Shown here in pieces: positions 1-5,909 of a stretch of DNA of 6,012 nt. Origin of the DNA: AC-69 sp044867345 (GTDB lineage Bacteria > Actinomycetota > UBA4738 > HRBIN12); the NCBI GenBank assembly GCA_044867345.1, contig JBIOUU010000209.1, positions 1-6,012 of the forward strand. Direction: 5' to 3'. The notes under the pieces are model-generated. The model ran no database searches, was not told the origin of the DNA, and saw only the letters and a list, made by a program, of their open reading frames with translations. Made by a program: the position numbers and the translations under genes. The number at the start of each line of letters is the position of its first letter. The stretch's first letter is position 1.

Positions 1-132
1 ACCGCCGCGATCGGGGCGCTGGTGCTGCTGCCCATCCTGCGGCGGGGGTCCGAGCGTGTGCCGGTCGAGCTCGATGCCGTGACGGCCGTGGATGCCCGCG
101 CCGCGGCGGTGCCGGTGGTGGAGCTCACATAG
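1..132 (+). CDS. C-terminal end of an unidentified membrane protein, possibly an MFS transporter (5' end outside window)
   Basis: Frame 1 is open from the first base to a TAG at 130-132, giving the last 43 residues of a protein. The visible part starts with a short hydrophobic run (AAIGALVLLPIL), then an arginine pair (RRG), then an Ala/Val-rich tail with scattered acidic residues. This resembles the end of the last membrane helix and the cytoplasmic tail of a major facilitator transporter. The next gene also ends with a helix, a WPTIRRLRGG-like basic turn and a short tail, so tandem transporters are possible. The fragment is too short to assign a family firmly. The gap to the next gene is only 16 nt, which suggests co-transcription. 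Confidence 0.55.
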   Translation, partial: TAAIGALVLLPILRRGSERVPVELDAVTAVDARAAAVPVVELT

Positions 133-134
133 GC

Positions 135-139
135 GGAGG
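135..139 (+). promoter_or_regulatory. Ribosome binding site GGAGG deciding the MFS start
   Basis: GGAGG lies 9 nt before a GTG at 149, an ideal distance. A second purine-rich run, AGGGAGG at 143-149, is 17 nt before the ATG at 167, which is too far for a normal Shine-Dalgarno element. This favours GTG 149 over ATG 167 as the start. The ATG at 92 lies inside the upstream gene and has no such site. Confidence 0.5.
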
Positions 140-148
140 TGCAGGGAG

Positions 149-1402
149 GTGAAGGGTCGCCGCGCGATGAGGACCCCGCCCCGGACGGCCGTCCGCCGGC
201 TCGCCCTGGCCCGGGCCATCTCCGAGACCGGGGGCGCGGCCGCCTACACGGCCCTGCTGGATGCCGTCTTCGTCCGCTCGGGCGGGTCCGCGGCCTGGCT
301 GGGCTTGACGTTGCTGCTCACCCACGGGGCCGCCGGGATGCTGAGTCCCCTCGGCGGCGTCTTGGGAGACAAGTTCGACCGCAAGCGCGTGATGATCCTC
401 TCCGACCTGGCGGGCGCGGCGGCCTTCCTCGGGCTCGCGCTGGTCCGCCAGCCCGGCGCCCTGGTTGCCGTGGGGTTCGTCTCGGCGCTCGCCGAGATCC
501 CTTTCTGGACGTCGTCCGCGGCGGCCATCCCGAATGTCGTGGACAAGCCGGAGGACATCGCGTGGGCCAACAGCCTGGTCACGGCGGGCCGGAACGCCGG
601 CATCACGCTGGGCCCGGTCCTGGGCGGCGTGCTCGTCGCGGCCGTGGGTCATGAGTTCGTGTTCGCCGCCAACGCGGCGTCGTTCGTCGTCTCGGTCGGC
701 CTGGTGGCATCGGTCCGCGCCCGCTTCTCCGAGGACCGGACGCCGGGGGATGCCGAGGAGTTCCGGGGGCTGCGTGCCGGGTACCGGTTCCTGTTCCACG
801 ATCGCGTCCTTCGGATCATCGCGGCGGCTTGGGTCATAGTCGTCCTCGGCGCCGGCATCGCGCAGGTGGCCGACCGACCGCTTTCCGCCGCCTTCCATGC
901 CGGGGCGGTCGGGTTCGGGTTGCTGATCGCGCTGTGGGGTTTGGGGTCGGTGGTCGGTTCGATCGCCGCGCGCCGGCTCACTGAGCGAACCGAGCCCGGG
1001 TGGCTCATCGGGGGCATGGCCATCGCCGGGGTGGCGGCGATGGGGACGTGGGCATCCCCGTGGTTCCCACCCATCGTGGGCCTGATGTTCTTGATGGGGT
1101 TCGGCGACGCGATGAGCGAGGTTGCCGATCAGGGCATTCGGCAGCGCCGGACCCCCGACGCCGTGCGGAGCCGGCTGATCGCCTCGATGGAGTCGCTCGT
1201 CCACGTGGCGGTCGCGATCGCGTACGTCATGGCGGCGGGTGCTCTGGCGCTGTTCGGTCCGCAGGGAGCGTATGCGTTGGCCGGCCTGAGCTCACTCGCG
1301 GCGGCCCTGTTGCTGTGGCCGACGATCCGGCGACTGCGGGGAGGTCGGGGCAAGACCCAGGTCGAGCCCCATGTCCTGCCCTCGATCGGCGATCCCACGT
1401 GA
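149..1402 (+). CDS. Major facilitator superfamily transporter (EntS/MFS_3-like)
   Basis: Predicted 417-aa integral membrane protein of the major facilitator superfamily, a proton-driven or facilitated carrier in the cytoplasmic membrane. About twelve hydrophobic segments can be followed through the translation. Between helices 2 and 3 is a good MFS motif A, GGVLGDKFDRKRV at residues 69-81, with the key Asp at 74 and basic residues at 75 and 78-80. A hydrophilic central loop, with the charged stretch RARFSEDRTPGDAEEF, separates the two six-helix halves. The N-terminus MKGRRAMRTPPRTAVRRLALAR is basic, as expected for a cytoplasmic end. The overall pattern resembles exporters of the EntS/MFS_3 type (inference from memory). 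The substrate cannot be told. Start GTG 149 is chosen on ribosome-binding-site spacing; ATG 167, six codons later, is the alternative. It follows the upstream fragment by 16 nt and ends 75 nt before the catabolic operon, which has its own promoter region, so a functional link with that operon is not shown. Confidence 0.9.
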   Translation: MKGRRAMRTPPRTAVRRLALARAISETGGAAAYTALLDAVFVRSGGSAAWLGLTLLLTHGAAGMLSPLGGVLGDKFDRKRVMILSDLAGAAAFLGLALVRQPGALVAVGFVSALAEIPFWTSSAAAIPNVVDKPEDIAWANSLVTAGRNAGITLGPVLGGVLVAAVGHEFVFAANAASFVVSVGLVASVRARFSEDRTPGDAEEFRGLRAGYRFLFHDRVLRIIAAAWVIVVLGAGIAQVADRPLSAAFHAGAVGFGLLIALWGLGSVVGSIAARRLTERTEPGWLIGGMAIAGVAAMGTWASPWFPPIVGLMFLMGFGDAMSEVADQGIRQRRTPDAVRSRLIASMESLVHVAVAIAYVMAAGALALFGPQGAYALAGLSSLAAALLLWPTIRRLRGGRGKTQVEPHVLPSIGDPT

Positions 1403-1418
1403 CCGTTCGCACGCGGCA

Positions 1419-1446
1419 TTGAACCGCTGTTCAGCGGTGCTATCGT
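1419..1446 (+). promoter_or_regulatory. Predicted promoter of the FAD oxidoreductase - GcvT-like - oxygenase operon
   Basis: A -35 candidate TTGAAC (1419-1424; 4 of 6 matches to TTGACA) and a -10 candidate TATCGT (1441-1446; fits the actinobacterial TAnnnT pattern) are separated by 16 nt. Transcription would start near 1452-1454, leaving a leader of about 25 nt that contains the AGGAGG ribosome binding site (1465-1470). The -35 lies inside the first palindrome and the predicted start point lies at the edge of the second. This is the classic geometry for repression. Confidence 0.5.
1420..1433 (+). promoter_or_regulatory. Operator-like palindrome 1, TGAAC-CGCT-GTTCA
   Basis: A 14-bp inverted repeat with perfect 5-bp arms TGAAC/GTTCA and a 4-bp centre. 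It covers the predicted -35. A second, overlapping inverted repeat, CCGCTG-TT-CAGCGG (1424-1437), is nested in it. GAAC-N4-GTTC is the core of the Gram-positive LexA (SOS) box and also resembles operators of some TetR-type repressors, so the regulator cannot be named from sequence. Confidence 0.6.
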
Positions 1447-1451
1447 TCGGC

Positions 1452-1465
1452 TGAACCGCCGTTCA
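1452..1465 (+). promoter_or_regulatory. Operator-like palindrome 2, TGAAC-CGCC-GTTCA
   Basis: This matches palindrome 1 at 13 of 14 positions and lies exactly 32 bp downstream, about three helical turns, so two bound dimers would sit on the same face of the DNA. It overlaps the predicted transcription start, and its last base is the first base of the AGGAGG ribosome binding site of the downstream gene. Confidence 0.6.
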
Positions 1466-1477
1466 GGAGGCCTTCGG

Positions 1478-3094
1478 GTGCGGGCGAACCGGTACGACGC
1501 CATCGTCATCGGCGGCGGTCACAACGGCCTGGTGACGGCGGCGTACCTCGCGCGGGCGGGCGCCCGCGCGGTCGTGTGCGAGGCCCGGCACAAGACCGGT
1601 GGCGCGGCCGCCACCGACCAACCGTGGCCCGACCACCCCGAATTCCGGGTCACCACCCTCAGCTACGTCATGAGCTTGATGCCGGACACGATCATCCGCG
1701 ATCTCCGGCTCCATCGGCACGGGTATCGCGTCCACCCGGTCGGCCCGTACGTCGTGCCGTTCCCCGACGGACGCGTGATGATCGAGTACGACGACAACGC
1801 GAAGAACCGCGACGAGTTCGCCAAGTTCTCCAAACGCGATGCCGACGCGGCGGAACGATGGGATGCGTGGATCTCGGGGCTCGCCGACGTCCTCGGACCG
1901 CTCCTCATGACCACGCCCCCGAGGATCGGATCCGGGCGGCCCTGCGACCTCTGGGAACAGCTTCGGCTGGTCTGGCGGTTCCGGGGGCTCGACGTCCGGT
2001 CCGTCGGTGAGCTCACGAGGCTGATGACGATGTCGGTGGCGGACATCGTGGAGCGGTTCTTCGAGTCCGACGAGGTCAAGGCGGTGCGGGCCATCGACGG
2101 CCTGATCGGGACATGGGCCGGTCCGTACGAGCCGGGAACAGGGTACGTGATGGCCCACCACTCGATCGGGAACGTCGGCGGCGGGACCCTCGGCGGGTGG
2201 GGGGTCCCCGAGGGCGGCATGGGCGCCGTGGCCCTGGCGCTGGAGCGGAGCGCCCGGTCCTTCGGAGCTGAGGTCCGGACGAACGCCCGGGTGGAGCGGG
2301 TCCTGGTCCGGGAAGGGCGTGCGTCTGGTGTGGCGCTCGAGGGCGGCGAGGAGCTCATCGCCCCGGTCGTCGTCACCGCGTGCCACCCGAAGATCACGTT
2401 CCTCCGCCAGATCGACCGGAGCGACCTTCCCGAGGAGTTCGTGTCCGACATCGAGCGCTGGAAGACCCGGAGCGGTGTGGTCAAGATCAACTGCGCGCTG
2501 TCGAAGCTTCCTCGGTTCTCCGGCGCGCCGGACTTCACCGACCTGTCCGGCGGGATCGAGCTGGCGCACTCGGTCGAGTATCTGGAGACCGCGTTCGAGG
2601 AGGCTCGGCGGGGGATCCCGGCCACTCGCCCGTTCTCCGACGGCGTCGTGCCAACCGTGCTCGATCCCTCGCTCGCCCCGGAGGGCGCGCACGTCATCTC
2701 GCTGTTCACGCAGTGGGTGCCCCACGAATGGTCGGAGGAGCCGCACCGGGACGAGCTCGAGGCCTACGCGGACCGGGTGATCGACGGGTACGAGGAGCTC
2801 GCGCCGGGCTTCCGCGAGTCGATCGTTGCCCGCCAGGTGATCGGCCCGTACGACATGGAGCAGGAATGGGGGCTGATCGGCGGCAACATCTTCCACGGGG
2901 AGCTCTCGGCGGACCAGCTGTTCCACATGCGGCCGGCTCCCGGCTACGCCGACTACCGAACCCCGATCGCCGGCCTGTACCAGTGCTCGAGCGCCACGCA
3001 CGCGGGCGGCGGCGTGACCGGCATCCCCGCGTTCAACTGCGTCCGGGAGATCCGGGCCGATCGAAAGCACATCCGCCGCAGGAGCCGGCGATGA
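1478..3094 (+). CDS. FAD-dependent oxidoreductase, phytoene desaturase/PYROXD2-like (COG1233 type)
   Basis: A 538-aa flavoprotein. The N-terminal Rossmann fold shows the dinucleotide-binding motif IGGGHNGL (glycines at 12, 13, 14 and 17), followed by the acidic end of the second strand (VCEA) and the GG doublet of KTGGAAATDQ. The GGGHNGL form is typical of the PYROXD2-like branch of the phytoene-desaturase superfamily. The C-terminal FAD-binding motif is at residues 499-516 (GLYQCSSATHAGGGVTGI). Residues 231-240 (GNVGGGTLGG) match the conserved Gly-rich segment of this group. Length is usual for the family. No signal peptide or membrane helix is seen, so it is probably cytoplasmic. The start is GTG 1478, with AGGAGG 7 nt upstream. 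The stop overlaps the next ATG by 4 nt (ATGA), implying translational coupling. The expected chemistry is desaturation or amine/alcohol oxidation. Bacterial members mostly lack a defined substrate; the neighbours suggest a part in removing or oxidising a methylated compound (inference). Confidence 0.9.
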   Translation: MRANRYDAIVIGGGHNGLVTAAYLARAGARAVVCEARHKTGGAAATDQPWPDHPEFRVTTLSYVMSLMPDTIIRDLRLHRHGYRVHPVGPYVVPFPDGRVMIEYDDNAKNRDEFAKFSKRDADAAERWDAWISGLADVLGPLLMTTPPRIGSGRPCDLWEQLRLVWRFRGLDVRSVGELTRLMTMSVADIVERFFESDEVKAVRAIDGLIGTWAGPYEPGTGYVMAHHSIGNVGGGTLGGWGVPEGGMGAVALALERSARSFGAEVRTNARVERVLVREGRASGVALEGGEELIAPVVVTACHPKITFLRQIDRSDLPEEFVSDIERWKTRSGVVKINCALSKLPRFSGAPDFTDLSGGIELAHSVEYLETAFEEARRGIPATRPFSDGVVPTVLDPSLAPEGAHVISLFTQWVPHEWSEEPHRDELEAYADRVIDGYEELAPGFRESIVARQVIGPYDMEQEWGLIGGNIFHGELSADQLFHMRPAPGYADYRTPIAGLYQCSSATHAGGGVTGIPAFNCVREIRADRKHIRRRSRR

Positions 3095-4236
3095 GGAAGC
3101 CGTACTCGTTCCCCTTCTACGTGGCGACCTGGTACCGCAAATCGCCGTACTGGCAGCGCACCGTCGAGGCCGGTTGTACCAGCTGGGATCTGTACAACCA
3201 CATGCTGATCCCAACGCTCTACGACGACGACGAGAAGGAGTACTGGCACCTCCTCGAGCACGTGACGCTGTGGGACGTGGCCGTTGAGCGCCAGGTCGAG
3301 ATCACGGGGCGGGACGCTGCGGCGTTCACGCAGCTCTTGACGTGCCGGGACCTCGCGAAGTGCGAGGTGGGCCAGTGCAAGTACGCGCCGCTCGTCGCGC
3401 CGGACGGCGGCATCGTGAACGACCCCGTGCTGCTGCGCCTGGGGGAGAATCAGTTCTGGCTGTCCGTGGCGGACTCCGACGCACTGCTGTATGCGAAGGG
3501 CGTGCAGGCCCTGGCCGGCCTGGAGGTCGTGGTGCGCGAGCCGGACGTCTCGCCGCTCCAGGTCCAGGGCCCGAAGTCCAAGCAGGTCGTCCGGGACCTG
3601 TTCGGTTCGGACGTGATGGACCTTCGGTACTACCGATGCGTCCAGACGAGCGTGGATGGCATCCCCGTCGTCGTGTCCCGGACGGGATGGACCGGCGAGG
3701 TCGGCTTCGAGATCTACCTCCGCGACTCGTCGCGAGGGCTCGAGCTGTGGGACCGGGCCATGGAGGCCGGCCGGCCCTACGAGATCCGGCCCATCGCCCC
3801 GTCCGACCAGCGCCGGCTGGAGGCGGGGATCTTCAACTACGGCAACGACATGACGATCGAGGACAACCCGTTCGAGATCACCGGGATGGAACGGCTCGTG
3901 GAGTTCTCGGCCGACTTCATCGGCAGGTCTGCACTGGAGAGGATTGCGGCGCAAGGGGTCACGAGGAAGCTGGTCGGCGTGGAGATCGGCGGCGAGCCGT
4001 TCCGGCTGTGGCTGGAGGACTTCTGGCCCGTCCGGTGGGACGGGCGCGTGGTCGGCAAGCTCACCTCGGCCAGCCATTCGTTCCGGCTGAAGAGGAACAT
4101 CGGGTACGCGTGGGTGCCGATCGAGCTCGCCGGGCCGGGGAACGAGCTGGAGCTGGAATCGCCGGACGGGCCGGTCCCGGCCGTGACCGCGGCGCTTCCC
4201 TTCCTGGACCCGGGCAAGGACATCCCGAAGGCCTAG
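3091..4236 (+). CDS. GcvT/DmdA-like tetrahydrofolate-dependent aminomethyl- or methyltransferase
   Basis: A 381-aa protein of the GcvT fold (T-protein of glycine cleavage, DMSP demethylase DmdA, C-terminal half of dimethylglycine oxidase, LigM/DesA O-demethylases). Conserved segments in order: SPYW..T.EAG and YNHML near the N-terminus, then EYWHLLEHVTLWDVAVERQV, LTCRDLAKCEVGQCKY, GGIVNDPVLL with Asp111 at the position of the catalytic Asp of T-proteins, LQVQGPKS, RTGWTGEVGFEIYL (residues 197-210), RRLEAGIFNYGNDMT (241-255) and ENPFEITGMERLV. The first half and the VNDP and YGNDMT segments resemble DmdA. The TGWTGEVGFEIYL segment is closer to ordinary GcvT. It is therefore best called DmdA-like, not DmdA. 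The likely role is transfer of a one-carbon unit to tetrahydrofolate. No other glycine-cleavage gene (gcvH, gcvP) is present, so a role in glycine cleavage itself is unlikely. ATG 3091 has AGGAG 6 nt upstream and overlaps the preceding stop. The open frame extends further upstream, but only through the preceding gene. Confidence 0.9.
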   Translation: MRKPYSFPFYVATWYRKSPYWQRTVEAGCTSWDLYNHMLIPTLYDDDEKEYWHLLEHVTLWDVAVERQVEITGRDAAAFTQLLTCRDLAKCEVGQCKYAPLVAPDGGIVNDPVLLRLGENQFWLSVADSDALLYAKGVQALAGLEVVVREPDVSPLQVQGPKSKQVVRDLFGSDVMDLRYYRCVQTSVDGIPVVVSRTGWTGEVGFEIYLRDSSRGLELWDRAMEAGRPYEIRPIAPSDQRRLEAGIFNYGNDMTIEDNPFEITGMERLVEFSADFIGRSALERIAAQGVTRKLVGVEIGGEPFRLWLEDFWPVRWDGRVVGKLTSASHSFRLKRNIGYAWVPIELAGPGNELELESPDGPVPAVTAALPFLDPGKDIPKA

Positions 4237-4245
4237 GATGCATCC

Positions 4246-5217
4246 GTGACCGAGACCGCGCAGCAGGGGTACGCAACGCAGCCCGCGCCGATCGACCCCG
4301 AGCGCCTGGCGCCCGCGCTCGAGCCGTTCGGGCACAGCCATGCCCTGCCGTCCGAGGCGTACACGTCGCCCGAGCTCTTCGAGTGGGAGCTCGAACATTT
4401 CTTCGACGCCTCGTGGCTGTGCATGGGGCGGGCGGGAGCACGCCACCGCCACGCGTCGTCGGTCGAGTGGCGAGGGTGGGAGTTCGAGAACCCCTCCGCC
4501 GACGGCGTTGCATTCGACCGGCACGTCGGCCACCTCGACGAGTACCTCGCCCCCTACGAGCCCGAGCGGCTGGTGGTCGGGGCCCGCCACTCCTACGAGC
4601 TCGCGGCCAACTGGAAGCTCATCGCCGAGAACTACCAGGAGTGCTACCACTGCTCCGAGATCCATCCGGCGCTGTGCCGGGTGAGCCCGCCCGAGAGCAG
4701 CGTCGCCTTCCCCCACGATGGGCTGTACGTGGCCGGCCCAATGCTGCTCCGGGACGACGCCGAGACCATGTCGCTCGACGGGAAGAGCCACGGCATCCCG
4801 CTCCGCGGTCTCGACGCCGAGCTTCGCCGGCAGATCGGATACGTCGGGATGTGGCCGAGCTTCCTGGTCAGCCCCCACCCGGACTACGTGCTCACCCATC
4901 GGCTGGAGCCGCTGGCCGTCGACCGGACGTTCGTCGAGTGCGAGTGGTTGTTCCCACCGGAGCTCGTGGAGCGTCCCGACTTCGATCCCTCCTGGGCCGT
5001 CGATTTCTGGGACGTCACCAACCGAGAGGATTGGCGCGCGGTGGAGTCACTCCAGCACGGGGTGAGCTCTCGGGGCTACCGGCCGGGCGTCCTCTCCGCG
5101 TTCTGGGAGGTCGGTGTGTACATGTTCATCCAACTCGTCGCCAGGGGGTACCTGGAGGGCCGAGTGAGCCGCCCGGTCGACCTCCCGAGCGCCTGGCAGC
5201 CCGCCCTCAAGGCCTGA
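4246..5217 (+). CDS. Rieske-type oxygenase alpha-subunit homologue lacking the Rieske [2Fe-2S] domain
   Basis: A 323-aa protein whose two ends match ring-hydroxylating or betaine/carnitine-type Rieske oxygenase alpha subunits. The N-terminal cap is normal (LPSEAYTSPELF...FDASWLCMGRA, to about residue 63). The catalytic START-like domain follows from about residue 73 (VEWRGWEFEN, LAPYEPERL, AANWKLIAENYQECYHCSEIH). The mononuclear iron site is complete: His135 and His140 in the HxxxxH motif and Asp262 in NREDWRAVESLQHG. Glu132 occupies the bridging-Asp position, as reported for carnitine oxygenase CntA. The usual block of about 80-90 residues with CxH and CxxH cluster ligands is absent. It is replaced by the short linker GARHRHASS, and no second Cys/His pair occurs elsewhere. 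Family members are about 380-430 aa, so one in-frame loss explains the length. GTG 4246 is 9 nt after the previous stop, with a weak AGGA site. It may be a real Rieske-less variant, a dead enzyme or an assembly deletion. The substrate is unknown. Confidence 0.85.
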   Translation: MTETAQQGYATQPAPIDPERLAPALEPFGHSHALPSEAYTSPELFEWELEHFFDASWLCMGRAGARHRHASSVEWRGWEFENPSADGVAFDRHVGHLDEYLAPYEPERLVVGARHSYELAANWKLIAENYQECYHCSEIHPALCRVSPPESSVAFPHDGLYVAGPMLLRDDAETMSLDGKSHGIPLRGLDAELRRQIGYVGMWPSFLVSPHPDYVLTHRLEPLAVDRTFVECEWLFPPELVERPDFDPSWAVDFWDVTNREDWRAVESLQHGVSSRGYRPGVLSAFWEVGVYMFIQLVARGYLEGRVSRPVDLPSAWQPALKA

Positions 5218-5254
5218 GCGGAACCCCACCGACACGGGGGATGATGGGAGCCGA

Positions 5255-5797
5255 ATGGACAGCCTGAAGGGCCACCTGCTGATCGCCGGCGCCGACCTCT
5301 GGGACCCCAACTTCCGTCGCACCGTGGTGCTGATCGGCCATCACGACGACGAGGGCGCGGTCGGTGTGGTGCTGAACCGGGCCACCGAGGTGCCGGTCAG
5401 CGAGGCCGCCCCGCCCCTGGCCGACCTGGTGGCGCCGGGGGACCCGCTGTTCATCGGCGGACCGGTCCAGCCCCAGGCGGCCGTGGTGGTGGCCGACTTC
5501 GAGGAGCCCGAGCGGGCGAACGTCGTGGCCTTCGGCTCGATCGGGTTCCTGCCGGACGAGGCCGACGGCGATGCGATCGGCGCCATCCGAAAGGCGAGGG
5601 TGTTCGCCGGGCACGCGGGGTGGGGTCCGGGGCAGCTCGAAGCCGAGCTCGAAGAGGGATCGTGGATCGTGGAGCCCGCCATGGTGGACGACGTCTTCAA
5701 CCCCGATCCCGAGCGGCTGTGGAGCGAGGTCCTCCGGCGGAAGGGGCGGGACTACGACCTGCTCCGGATGATGCCGCCCGACCCCTCGCTCAACTGA
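5255..5797 (+). CDS. YqgE/AlgH family protein (UPF0301, DUF179)
   Basis: A 180-aa soluble protein of the usual family length. Family signatures are clear: GHLLIAGADL (residues 6-15), DPNFRRTVVLIGHH (17-30), GAVGVVLNR, FIGGPVQP (Gly68-Pro73 core), SIGFLP, and RVFAGHAGWGPGQLEAEL, in which the AGWGPGQL core (residues 121-128) is the hallmark. The end, WSEVLRRKGRDYDLLRMMPPDPSLN, also follows the family pattern. The biochemical function of the family is not established; the name AlgH comes from an early link to alginate regulation in Pseudomonas. It starts 37 nt after the oxygenase gene, with GGGAG 4 nt before ATG 5255. It may be read through from the operon, but the wider gap and housekeeping-like distribution of the family make a functional link doubtful. 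Confidence 0.93.
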   Translation: MDSLKGHLLIAGADLWDPNFRRTVVLIGHHDDEGAVGVVLNRATEVPVSEAAPPLADLVAPGDPLFIGGPVQPQAAVVVADFEEPERANVVAFGSIGFLPDEADGDAIGAIRKARVFAGHAGWGPGQLEAELEEGSWIVEPAMVDDVFNPDPERLWSEVLRRKGRDYDLLRMMPPDPSLN

Positions 5798-5844
5798 GCG
5801 ACCAGCTTCCTTCGCGATGTCGGGCCCGTTGCCTTCGGCTCATC

Positions 5845-5856
5845 CTCGTGCACGAG
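5845..5856. repeat. Perfect 12-bp palindrome CTCGTGCACGAG
   Basis: The sequence equals its own reverse complement over 12 bases, one base before the left 16-bp arm. With no spacer it cannot form a normal hairpin loop, so if functional it is more likely a binding site for a dimeric protein. A chance palindrome in GC-rich DNA is also possible. Confidence 0.35.
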
Positions 5857-5857
5857 A

Positions 5858-5873
5858 TGTCAACACCTTGACG
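5858..5873 (+). promoter_or_regulatory. Operator-like box A, TGTCAACACCTTGACG
   Basis: The box is itself an imperfect dyad, GTCAA-N4-TTGAC, and its right half contains a -35-like TTGACG. It is repeated in inverted orientation at 5894-5909 with one mismatch. No convincing -10 lies 16-18 nt beyond it. Confidence 0.45.
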
Positions 5874-5893
5874 GATCCGACCTGCGGTTTTCT

Positions 5894-5909
5894 CGTCAAC
5901 GTGTTGACA
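5894..5909 (-). promoter_or_regulatory. Operator-like box B, inverted copy of box A (TGTCAACACGTTGACG on the minus strand)
   Basis: On the + strand it reads CGTCAACGTGTTGACA, with the near-perfect dyad GTCAAC-GT-GTTGAC and a consensus -35 TTGACA at 5904-5909. It overlaps another inverted repeat, AACGTGT-TG-ACACGTT (5898-5913). It lies about 86 nt before the candidate gene start at 5995, a suitable place for a regulator of that gene. Confidence 0.45.

Noticed and set aside
92..148. ATG 92 as start of the MFS transporter
   Set aside because: It overlaps the end of the upstream gene, has no ribosome binding site, and would add an Arg-rich segment atypical for this family.
2380..3090. Upstream extension of the GcvT-like open frame
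   Set aside because: The extension lies inside the FAD oxidoreductase gene and is low-complexity. ATG 3091 has a good ribosome binding site and an N-terminus matching the family.
1463..3214. Long minus-strand open frame (583 codons) opposite the FAD oxidoreductase gene
   Set aside because: Shadow frame of high-GC coding DNA. Its translation is low-complexity (Arg, Asp, Val, Pro) without recognisable motifs, while the + strand has full FAD motifs.
4425..4470. Frameshift, not deletion, as the cause of the missing Rieske domain
   Set aside because: I read the two other + frames through this region and found no CxH or CxxH remnant. There is also no room for about 85 residues, so the DNA itself is absent.
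2953..4899. Minus-strand open frame of 648 codons spanning the GcvT-like and oxygenase genes
   Set aside because: It crosses several well-supported + strand genes and their junctions and shows no family motif. Typical GC-rich antisense artefact.
5224..5239. CCCC-N8-GGGG inverted repeat between the oxygenase and AlgH-family genes as a terminator
   Set aside because: Only a 4-bp stem, no T-run, and it borders the next gene's ribosome binding site. Likely chance in GC-rich sequence.
3342..5267. 641-codon + strand open frame in another phase
   Set aside because: Arg/Gly/Ala-rich shadow translation across two genes. The true frames carry the conserved T-protein and oxygenase motifs.
5858..5909. 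Integron attC site or XerCD dif site
   Set aside because: The boxes do not fit the attC core RYYYAAC/GTTRRRY pattern, and the symmetry does not match a single 28-bp dif core. No integrase or cassette gene is nearby.
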